NCBI GenBank assembly: GCA_900553885.1
Contig: USFD01000095.1
Coordinates: 1 to 11,262 of the forward strand
Source of the DNA: an uncultured Ruminococcus sp.
GTDB lineage: Bacteria > Bacillota > Clostridia > Lachnospirales > Lachnospiraceae
Direction of reading: 5' to 3'
Length of the DNA: 11,262 nt
Positions 5,500-11,262 of the stretch are shown here, piece after piece. The number at the start of each line of letters is the position of its first letter. Positions within the stretch are counted from its first letter, which is position 1. Position numbers and translations under genes: made by a program. The notes below the pieces were generated by a model. That model was not told the DNA's origin. It saw only the letters and a program-made list of their open reading frames with translations, and did not search any database.

Positions 5500-6996
5500 T
5501 CATCTTCCCTGCCGCAACTGCGCGGCACCGCGGTCTGCCGCTCTGGCTTTCCGCTCTATCATTTCATCAATCCGGCTGATATATTCTTCTATATTTTTCA
5601 CATTTTCCACCCGGATCAGATTTGTCTCTTTTCCATTTCCCGTACTCGTCTTTTCCGGGAGCACGAACTTCGTGGACGCTCCTGCCCCGGCCGCAAGTAT
5701 GGTCTGTTTTTCTTCCATAATAAGTATATTGTATATTCCGGCTTTGTCAACCTTTGCATATCCAACATTTTCAAAATTTCCCGCAATATTTTTCTGGCGG
5801 TACAGATAGTAGGGAACCAGTCCCATTCTGACGGCACCTGCGGCAGCGTCGTCAATCATCCGGGATATTTCCGTGTGCAGATCCGCTGTTCTGCCTTCCT
5901 GTCCCATCCGGGCTGCCCGCTTGATCGCCAGAGCATGCACGGTGAGACTGTCCGGCCGGAGTCCTTCAATCTGTTGAATGGTATCCCTCATATCATCTGC
6001 CGTTTCTCCCGGCAGGCCTGCAATCAGATCCATATTAATGTTGTCGAATCCCAGCGCCCGCGCCATATGAAATGCATCTTCTGTCTGCTTTACCGTGTGT
6101 TTCCTTCCTACCAGATCCAGCGTCTTCTGCTGCATGGTCTGGGGATTGATGGAAATCCGGCTGACCGGATACTTTTTCAGCACCGCCAGCTTTTCTTCTG
6201 TAATACTGTCCGGCCGCCCTGCTTCCACAGTGAACTCCAGAGTCCCTTCCAGATCAAATGCTCCGGAAATGCAGCCCAGCAGACGCTCCAGCTGTTCCGG
6301 CTCCAGTGTCGTAGGCGTTCCCCCTCCGATATAAACCGTATCCAGCCTCCGGCCTGCAGACATTTGAGACAGCCCATGGATTTCCTTGATCAATGCATCC
6401 AGATAAGCGTCCACCCGGTCTTTCCACTTTTCCAGCGGAGAAGAACTGAATGAGCAGTAGGAACACACACTGGGACAGAAGGGGATTCCCACATACAGAC
6501 TGAACCCGTTTCTGCAGTCCAGCTTCGCGAGCAGTTCCTGCTCCCGGCGCGCCACCTGATACGCCAGGACCGCTTTTTCTCTGCTGACGAAATATTCCTC
6601 TTCCAGATAGGAAACCACCGCTTCCTGGACGTCCCCCTCAGAATGCCCTCCGGCCTCTTTCTCCTTTTCCAGCCGCTGCATAGCAAGCTTTGTGGGCCGC
6701 ACTCCGGTGAGCATTCCCCAGGCAAGGCTTCTGCCTGTATAATCGGAAAGAATGCGGTAAACCTGACGGGTCACTTCTCTTTTTTCTCTCTGGATATCCT
6801 GCGCATCCCTGTCTGCCGGATTTCTGCTTCCTTCCGGCGCAATGGAAAAGCAAGAATCCCCCGGCATCCGGATTGTCACCAGAGTTTCTTGCTTCCCGTC
6901 AATTTTCTGTACCACCTCTTCACCCGGAAAGAAAGCCTTCACAAGGTGGTACACATTATATGCATATTTGTTTTTCTGTACTTCAATCTCTATCAT
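5500..6996 (-). CDS. hemZ: HemZ-type radical SAM protein (coproporphyrinogen III dehydrogenase-like)
   Basis: Oxygen-independent coproporphyrinogen III oxidase-like radical SAM protein of the HemZ group, 498 residues, close to B. subtilis HemZ (about 500). A long N-terminal domain contains the group-typical GMLTGVRPTKL (94-104). The radical SAM core follows: LYVGIPFCPSVCSYC (167-181) with the 4Fe-4S ligands C174, C178 and C181, then YIGGGTPTT (222-230), FTVEAGRPDSI (255-265), INPQTMQ (283-289), NMDLIAGLPGET (321-332) and the HemN-like tail YYLYRQKNIAGNFENVGYA (396-414). The CxxxCxxC cluster binds S-adenosylmethionine. Whether it truly makes haem here is uncertain: no other haem gene is visible and related proteins have other substrates. 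The ribosome site at 6996 is weak (GGGAA, about 11 nt away). It starts 62 nt after the hydrolase gene and ends 13 nt before hisS. Confidence 0.93.
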   Translation of the reverse strand: MIEIEVQKNKYAYNVYHLVKAFFPGEEVVQKIDGKQETLVTIRMPGDSCFSIAPEGSRNPADRDAQDIQREKREVTRQVYRILSDYTGRSLAWGMLTGVRPTKLAMQRLEKEKEAGGHSEGDVQEAVVSYLEEEYFVSREKAVLAYQVARREQELLAKLDCRNGFSLYVGIPFCPSVCSYCSFSSSPLEKWKDRVDAYLDALIKEIHGLSQMSAGRRLDTVYIGGGTPTTLEPEQLERLLGCISGAFDLEGTLEFTVEAGRPDSITEEKLAVLKKYPVSRISINPQTMQQKTLDLVGRKHTVKQTEDAFHMARALGFDNINMDLIAGLPGETADDMRDTIQQIEGLRPDSLTVHALAIKRAARMGQEGRTADLHTEISRMIDDAAAGAVRMGLVPYYLYRQKNIAGNFENVGYAKVDKAGIYNILIMEEKQTILAAGAGASTKFVLPEKTSTGNGKETNLIRVENVKNIEEYISRIDEMIERKARAADRGAAQLRQGR

Positions 6997-7058
6997 AACT
7001 TTTCATTCCCGGCCGTCTCTGCGTATCTGCGCAAGCGCCGCAGGCGGCAATTCCCGTT

Positions 7059-7679
7059 TTATACAAACGGATTATATTTCTTTTCATATCCGATGGATGT
7101 CTCCTCCATATGCCCCGGATATACCTTCGTCTCATCCGGCAGGTCAAACAGCCGCTCCTTTACGGAACGGACAAGCTGACTGCTGCTTCCCGTAGGAAAA
7201 TCCGTTCTGCCGATGGACGTATGAAACAGAGTATCTCCGCTGAAAAGAATGCCTTCCTTTTCTATATAATAGCAGCAGCCCCCTGACGTATGCCCCGGCG
7301 TATGGATCACCCGGATCTGTACTCCGCCAATATCCAGAATCTGTCCGTCTTTCACGTACCGGGCATCCGAAAACGTATATGTGCCTGCCATCATAGCCGA
7401 CAGATTCAGACGGGCGCTGTTCAGAACCTCTTTCTCACTCTCAAAGGCATAGACAGGAATGTCATATTCCCTGAGCAGCCCGTCCAGTCCCATAATATGG
7501 TCAAAATGCCCGTGTGTGAGAAGCACGGCCAGAGGCTTCATCCCTCCGGTACGGATATGGGAAGACAATTCCGGCGGCCAGGCAGCCGGATCGACAAGAA
7601 TGCATTCCCCGTTCTCTTCATTTACAGCAATATAACAGTTCGTGCCCATAGAACCAAGCACAAATTTCTCAATCTTCAT
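7059..7679 (-). CDS. Metallo-beta-lactamase-fold hydrolase, glyoxalase II-like
   Basis: A 206-residue cytoplasmic hydrolase of the metallo-beta-lactamase superfamily, similar to the YqgX/YcbL glyoxalase-II-like group. Metal ligands are all present: THGHFDH (55-61; H56, H58, D60, H61), H130 in IHTPGHTSGG, D149 in FSGDTLF, and H190 in VYPGHMEET. The N-terminal MGTNCYI and C-terminal GYEKKYNPF are also group features. The substrate is unknown; S-lactoylglutathione is only one possibility, since many Clostridia lack glutathione. The start at 7679 is set by AGGAG 6 nt upstream, which overlaps the rel stop codon; an upstream in-frame start at 7745 lies inside rel and is unlikely. It is 10 nt from rel and almost certainly co-transcribed with it. 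Confidence 0.92.
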   Translation of the reverse strand: MKIEKFVLGSMGTNCYIAVNEENGECILVDPAAWPPELSSHIRTGGMKPLAVLLTHGHFDHIMGLDGLLREYDIPVYAFESEKEVLNSARLNLSAMMAGTYTFSDARYVKDGQILDIGGVQIRVIHTPGHTSGGCCYYIEKEGILFSGDTLFHTSIGRTDFPTGSSSQLVRSVKERLFDLPDETKVYPGHMEETSIGYEKKYNPFV

Positions 7680-7685
7680 ATTCTG

Positions 7686-7690
7686 CTCCT
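7686..7690 (-). promoter_or_regulatory. Ribosome binding site overlapping the rel stop codon
   Basis: AGGAG sits 6 nt before the ATG at 7679, and its first base is the last base of the rel TAA (7692-7690). It settles the start of the hydrolase gene and suggests translational coupling to rel. Confidence 0.8.
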
Positions 7691-9993
7691 TAACCCGCCG
7701 TACGCTCAATATCCATAACGCTCTCGATCTGGCGCAGTTTCTCAATCACACTGTTGAGTTCCTCCCGTCCATGGACGATAAAGCCCATGTCGAGCGTGGC
7801 GGTTCCTTTTTTGCTGGTCCGGATATTCATGGATTTTACATCAATCTTCGCCTCCGTAAATACCCGGGAAACATCCATAAGAAGTCCCTGCCGGTCCCCG
7901 GCATACATGGTAAGCTCCGCCAGATACTGGCCGCCTTCACCGGTTTCCGCAGTATCTTCCCACTCTGCGTCAATCAGTCTTTCCCGCTCTGCTGCAGACA
8001 GGTGCAGAATATTCACACAATCGGTACGGTGAATAGTCATCCCCCTTCCTCTTGTGACGAATCCAACGATCTCGTCACCGGGTACAGGATTACAGCATTT
8101 TGAGAAACGCACCGCCATATCATCAATTCCTTTCACCACAATTCCGCTCTTGGACTTGCCGATATGCACCTTCTGACTGTTGGCTTCCGATATTTTCTCC
8201 AGAATGATTTCATCCGTAATCTCTTTTTTATGTTCCTTTTCGTACTCTTCCAGAAGCCGGTTTACAACCTGGCCTTCCTTGAGTCCGCCGTGGCCGATAG
8301 CCGCCAGCACGGCATCCCAGTCCCGGAACCCGTATTTTTTCTGGACAACCTGCTGATACTTCGGTTTCAGAATGTCCGTCAGATTTATAGACTTGCTCTT
8401 ACAATAAGAAGCGATCAGCTCCTTGCCTCTTATAATGTTATCTTCTTTAAATTCCCGTTTAAACCACTGGTTGATCTTATTCTTTGCCTGGGTGCTCTTA
8501 ACAATGTTGAGCCAGTCCCGGCTGGGACCCTTTGAATTCTGTGATGTCAGAATTTCAATTCTGTCCCCGTTCTGTATCTTATAGTCAATATTGACCAGTT
8601 TTCCGTTTACTCTTGCTCCTACCATCTTATTGCCCACGGCGCTGTGGATCGCATAGGCAAAATCAACCGGCGTAGAGCCGTTGGGCAGGTTCTTTACATC
8701 TCCGTTCGGCGTAAAGCAGTAGACATCTTCCGCAAACAGGTCCAGATCTCCTTTGAGAAGACTTAAGAATTCCCGGTTGTCGGACATATCCCGCTGCCAT
8801 TCCAGAATCTGGCGCAGCCAGTTCAGTTTTTCTTCCTGAGCTTCCATGCTCTTGGCAGCGTCCGCTCCTTCCTTATACTTCCAGTGAGCCGCGATACCAT
8901 ATTCTGCAGTCTTGTGCATCTCTTCCGTCCGGATCTGAATTTCAAAAGGCTGTCCGGACGGTCCGATCAGTGTCGTATGAAGGGACTGATACATGTTTGC
9001 CTTCGGCATGGCAATGTAATCCTTAAACCGTCCCGGAATAGGGGTATACATCTCATGAATCACACCCAGAGCCGCATAGCAGTCTTTAATGGAATCTACG
9101 ATAATCCGGACCGCAAACAGATCGTACACCTGATCCAGTGTTTTATTCTGGTTTACCATCTTTTTATAAATACTGAAAAAATGCTTTACCCTGCCGTATA
9201 CCTTTGCCTTGATATGGGCGTTTTTCATGTGTGTGGATACCTCAGCTACAATCTGCTGTACGAACTCCTCGCGCTCGGTCTTGCGCTCATTGAGTTCCTT
9301 GACCAGATTGTAGTAGACGTCCGGTTTCCAGTATTTCAAAGACAGGTCATCCAGCTCCGTCTTGATCTTGGAAATACCGAGTCTCTGAGCAATGGGAGCG
9401 TAAATATCCATTGTCTCCCGGGCTTTCTCCTGCTGCTTGGCCGGCGTCATGAATTCCAGTGTTCTCATATTATGAAGCCGGTCTGCCAGCTTGATAATAA
9501 TAACACGGATATCCTTCGCCATGGCAAGAAACATCTTCCTGAGATTCTCCGCCTGCACTTCCAGCTTATCCTGCGCGTAACTGAGCTGTCCCAGCTTGGT
9601 TACCCCATCTACAAGAAGCGCAACCTCTTCTCCGAACTCCCGTGTGATATCCTCCAGCGTCATCTCTGTATCTTCCACCGCATCATGAAGCATACCGGCT
9701 ACGATTGTCTCTTTATCCATTTCCAGGTCGGCCAGAATAATTCCCACCCACAGCGGATGAATAATATAGGGCTCTCCTGACTTTCTCACCTGATCTTTGT
9801 GTGCTTCCTTTCCAATACGGTACGCTTTCTCGATCATGGAAATATCAGCAGAGGGGTGATATTTCCGTACCCTGGCAACCAGAGCGCGGTACAGCTCCTC
9901 AGGATCCTGATAATCTTCAGGCGCCTTTACTGCATGGCCGTCCACTATTTCCAGATTTTTATTAAGCTGTTCATATTCCAGAGTGCCTGCCAT
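7690..9993 (-). CDS. relA: Bifunctional (p)ppGpp synthetase/hydrolase Rel
   Basis: Long RelA/SpoT homologue (767 residues) that makes and breaks (p)ppGpp, the stringent-response alarmone. Domains in order: HD hydrolase (about 45-200) with H79, H103-D104 in HDAVED and D171 in ADRLHN; synthetase (about 235-380) with GRVKHFFSIYKK (267-278), D291, RFKD (322-325), YQSLHTT (335-341) and E351 in EIQIRT; TGS domain (about 424-485); helical region; zinc-finger/CC domain with KCCNPVPGD (632-640), H655 and C659; C-terminal ACT domain (about 690-763). The basic RxKD motif marks the bifunctional class, in contrast to ExDD in synthetase-only RelA. Intact hydrolase residues agree. GGGGG lies just before the ATG at 9993, and a promoter lies about 90 nt upstream. 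It leads the run containing hisS and aspS. Confidence 0.98.
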   Translation of the reverse strand: MAGTLEYEQLNKNLEIVDGHAVKAPEDYQDPEELYRALVARVRKYHPSADISMIEKAYRIGKEAHKDQVRKSGEPYIIHPLWVGIILADLEMDKETIVAGMLHDAVEDTEMTLEDITREFGEEVALLVDGVTKLGQLSYAQDKLEVQAENLRKMFLAMAKDIRVIIIKLADRLHNMRTLEFMTPAKQQEKARETMDIYAPIAQRLGISKIKTELDDLSLKYWKPDVYYNLVKELNERKTEREEFVQQIVAEVSTHMKNAHIKAKVYGRVKHFFSIYKKMVNQNKTLDQVYDLFAVRIIVDSIKDCYAALGVIHEMYTPIPGRFKDYIAMPKANMYQSLHTTLIGPSGQPFEIQIRTEEMHKTAEYGIAAHWKYKEGADAAKSMEAQEEKLNWLRQILEWQRDMSDNREFLSLLKGDLDLFAEDVYCFTPNGDVKNLPNGSTPVDFAYAIHSAVGNKMVGARVNGKLVNIDYKIQNGDRIEILTSQNSKGPSRDWLNIVKSTQAKNKINQWFKREFKEDNIIRGKELIASYCKSKSINLTDILKPKYQQVVQKKYGFRDWDAVLAAIGHGGLKEGQVVNRLLEEYEKEHKKEITDEIILEKISEANSQKVHIGKSKSGIVVKGIDDMAVRFSKCCNPVPGDEIVGFVTRGRGMTIHRTDCVNILHLSAAERERLIDAEWEDTAETGEGGQYLAELTMYAGDRQGLLMDVSRVFTEAKIDVKSMNIRTSKKGTATLDMGFIVHGREELNSVIEKLRQIESVMDIERTAG

Positions 9994-10027
9994 ATCAATT
10001 CCCCCTTTTTCATATCTTTTGTTCCCT

Positions 10028-10059
10028 CAGCGCCCTCCTGTGGCGGAAGGGCTGTTTTT
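10028..10059. terminator. Hairpin in the rel leader, terminator-like on the plus strand
   Basis: CAGCGCCCTCC (10028-10038) pairs imperfectly with GGAAGGGCTG (10045-10054) around a 6-nt loop and is followed on the plus strand by TTTTT (10055-10059). On the minus strand it would be a hairpin in the 5' leader of rel, between the promoter and the start, with no T-run after it. No plus-strand gene ends here, so the plus-strand terminator reading may be fortuitous or may stop antisense transcription. Confidence 0.35.
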
Positions 10060-10080
10060 GTGTAAATTTCAATATTATTT

Positions 10081-10108
10081 AGTATATCATTATTTACTGA
10101 AAATTCAA
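10081..10108 (-). promoter_or_regulatory. Predicted rel operon promoter
   Basis: On the minus strand TTGAAT (10108-10103) and TATACT (10086-10081) are separated by 16 bp in an AT-rich context, with further A/T-rich sequence upstream. Transcription would begin near 10074, about 80 nt before the rel ATG. It lies downstream of the surface-protein terminator, so rel appears to start its own transcript. Confidence 0.6.
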
Positions 10109-10162
10109 ACACTAACTTTTCTCCTGTTAATCAGGTATTATTTTCTTTTCTGAATAAACACT

Positions 10163-10226
10163 GATACAGAAAGCAACTGCCGGGACCCGGCCGCATAAGC
10201 GGCCGGATTCCGGCAGTTGTTGTATC
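10163..10226 (-). terminator. Long hairpin downstream of the surface protein gene
   Basis: The core stem pairs CAACTGCCGG (10174-10183) with CCGGCAGTTG (10210-10219), and inside it CGGCCGC with GCGGCCG around an ATAA loop. Outside, GATACA/TGTATC extends the stem after a small internal loop. On the minus strand it starts about 30 nt after the surface-protein stop codon; the sequence after the core is CTTTCTGT, a weak T-run. It is a probable terminator separating that gene from rel. Confidence 0.65.
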
Positions 10227-10252
10227 CTGCACAGTATCTGCACTCTTTTTCT

Positions 10253-11262
10253 TTATCTGGACTGTCTCTTTCTTGCTGCAGCCGCAAGAACCGCTGCAAT
10301 GGCAATTCCCGCAATCGGAAGCAGAAGATTTGTGGTATCTCCCGTCTTCACTGCTGTCTGTGCAGCCTGTCCGGACTGAGCCTGTCCTCCGTCTGTTCCG
10401 CCTGAAGGATTCTGCGTATCAGACGGCTTCTGCGTATCGGACGGCTTCTGTGTATCGCCCGGTTTCTGGGTATCGCCCGGTTTCTGGGTATCACCCGGTT
10501 TCTGAGTATCGCCCGGTTTCTGGGTGTCATCCGGATTTCCGGGCTGATCCGGATCTTCCGGCTGTTCCGGATCCGTCGGCTCTTCTTTTTCAGCCACAGT
10601 AACCGTAAACTCGGCCGTCATGCCTCCGTAAGTGATCGTAATTGTCTGATCACCTGTCATATTCGCATCATATCCGGTTACTTCGTAGCCTTCTGTAATC
10701 TCTCTGCTTGTTCCGTCGCTGTATACTGCCGTTACGGTAAGTCCTGTCAGGTCAAGTTTTTCACCCTGGGTGTACTCCGTCTTTGTAGGAGCTGTAACTT
10801 CGATTCCCGTAAGCGTCGGCTCCGGCGCCGGCTCTTCTTTTTCCGTCACTGTAACCGTAAAGAACCTGGTAATATTTTCATAGGTAACTTTGATCGGCTG
10901 CTCGCCTGTTTTCTGCGGATCATAACCACTTATTTCACAGTCTGCTGTAATCTCCTTTTCTGTTCCGTCGCTGTATACCGCCGTTACAGTCAGACCCGTC
11001 AAATCAAGTTCTTCGCCCTGTATATACTCGGTCTTCGCCGGTCCTTCAATTATAATATCATCAAGGGTCGGCTCCGGTGCCGGTTTTTTGCTTTCTGTTA
11101 CCGTAACTTCAGCAGTCACTTCGATTGCCCTGGAGCTGTACAGCACTTTGTCTTCCGCGTCGTACGCAGTTGATCCGTCTTTTCCAACCCATGCATCTTT
11201 GTTTGCACTGATAGACTGAACCACGCCGGTCACCTCATATGTATCCGGCGTACTGAGATCAA
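10253..11262 (-). CDS. Sortase-anchored surface protein with Ig-like (Big_3) domains, 3' part
   Basis: The C-terminal 336 or so residues of a cell-surface protein; the frame is open to the right edge, so the N-terminus is missing. A GTG at 11233 is internal and has no ribosome site. Visible parts: an unassigned N-terminal stretch (to about 11090); two Big_3-type Ig-like domains (about 11065-10844 and 10816-10595), each with the pattern KTEY-QGE-LDLTGLTVTAVYSDGT; an acidic, proline-rich spacer with seven DTQ(K/N)P(G/S) units; then VKTGD (10351-10337), a hydrophobic anchor (LLLPIAGIAIAAVLAAAA) and a basic RKRQSR tail. That is a Gram-positive wall-sorting signal, but with VKTGD in place of LPxTG. 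Such proteins are exported, cleaved by a sortase and linked to peptidoglycan. The ligand or enzymatic function lies in the missing part. Confidence 0.88.
   Translation of the reverse strand, partial: DLSTPDTYEVTGVVQSISANKDAWVGKDGSTAYDAEDKVLYSSRAIEVTAEVTVTESKKPAPEPTLDDIIIEGPAKTEYIQGEELDLTGLTVTAVYSDGTEKEITADCEISGYDPQKTGEQPIKVTYENITRFFTVTVTEKEEPAPEPTLTGIEVTAPTKTEYTQGEKLDLTGLTVTAVYSDGTSREITEGYEVTGYDANMTGDQTITITYGGMTAEFTVTVAEKEEPTDPEQPEDPDQPGNPDDTQKPGDTQKPGDTQKPGDTQKPGDTQKPSDTQKPSDTQNPSGGTDGGQAQSGQAAQTAVKTGDTTNLLLPIAGIAIAAVLAAAARKRQSR
10403..10528 (-). repeat. Seven 18-bp tandem repeats coding DTQKPG/S wall-spanning linker
   Basis: Seven consecutive 18-bp units encode DTQKPG (four), DTQKPS (two, with small codon changes) and a last DTQNPS. 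The central units are nearly identical at the DNA level and the outer ones have diverged, as in arrays that grow and shrink by slippage. The product is an extended, proline-rich spacer before the membrane anchor. Confidence 0.9.
10595..11065 (-). repeat. Two tandem Ig-like domain coding repeats
   Basis: Two copies, each about 220 bp and repeating at about 249 bp, encode homologous Big_3 domains. Stretches such as the codons for LDLTGLTVTAVYSDGT are conserved at protein and largely at DNA level, and each domain is followed by an EKEEP-type hinge. This reflects duplication within the gene. Confidence 0.8.

Noticed and set aside
5487..5528. Longer hisS start (MPRSCGRE...)
   Set aside because: It overlaps the hemZ 3' end and lacks a ribosome site; the ATG at 5486 has AGGAG at 7 nt and gives the usual HisRS N-terminus.
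7680..7745. Longer start of the MBL hydrolase
   Set aside because: The extra 22 residues lie within rel, and the AGGAG at 7690-7686 serves the ATG at 7679.
9994..10252. Riboswitch or T-box before rel
   Set aside because: After assigning the terminator, promoter and leader hairpin, the remaining sequence shows no T-box or AGGGUG-type core and is too short.

Overview
The window looks like chromosomal DNA of an anaerobic, low-to-mid GC Clostridia member, most likely a Lachnospiraceae-type gut bacterium. This rests on three things: the gene order rel - MBL hydrolase - hemZ - hisS - aspS, a KTGD-type sorting signal on a surface protein with Big_3 Ig-like domains, and GGGGACAG-type palindromes between genes. 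Family and genus are inferred from memory, not from a search. Every gene I can support is on the minus strand, so transcription runs from the right edge to the left.

Right part (11262-9994): the 3' end of a wall-anchored surface protein gene, with two Ig-like domains, a seven-unit DTQKP linker, a VKTGD sorting motif, a membrane anchor and a basic tail. It ends in a long hairpin. A good sigma-A-like promoter for rel follows.

Centre (9993-2327): a compact five-gene run. It holds bifunctional (p)ppGpp synthetase/hydrolase Rel, a glyoxalase-II-like metallo-beta-lactamase-fold hydrolase, the radical SAM protein HemZ, histidyl-tRNA synthetase and aspartyl-tRNA synthetase. Gaps are 10, 62, 13 and 109 nt, so the genes are probably co-transcribed. 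Rel senses uncharged tRNA on the ribosome, and two synthetases that charge tRNA sit in the same run. A perfect 40-bp palindrome lies between hisS and aspS. No T-box leader fits in front of either synthetase. The HisRS looks like the archaeal/eukaryotic-type lineage rather than the E. coli type.

Intergenic block (2326-1587, 740 bp): no gene. Downstream of aspS lie two long imperfect palindromes (about 146 and 350 bp) with a smaller one between them. The four outer ends of the two large palindromes are related to one another, and the larger one encloses a further palindrome bounded by GGGGACAG/CTGTCCCC. I read this as a cluster of palindromic repeat or MITE-like elements. A strong intrinsic terminator follows, then a pstS promoter with TTWACA repeats resembling a PhoP box.

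Left part (1586-1): pstS (phosphate-binding lipoprotein), a stem-loop, then the start of pstC (phosphate permease), which runs off the left edge. This is the beginning of a phosphate-starvation ABC transporter operon.

No tRNA, rRNA, CRISPR array, complete transposase gene or phage gene was seen. The genes are ordinary housekeeping genes; the most unusual material is the palindromic repeat cluster at 1731-2326.
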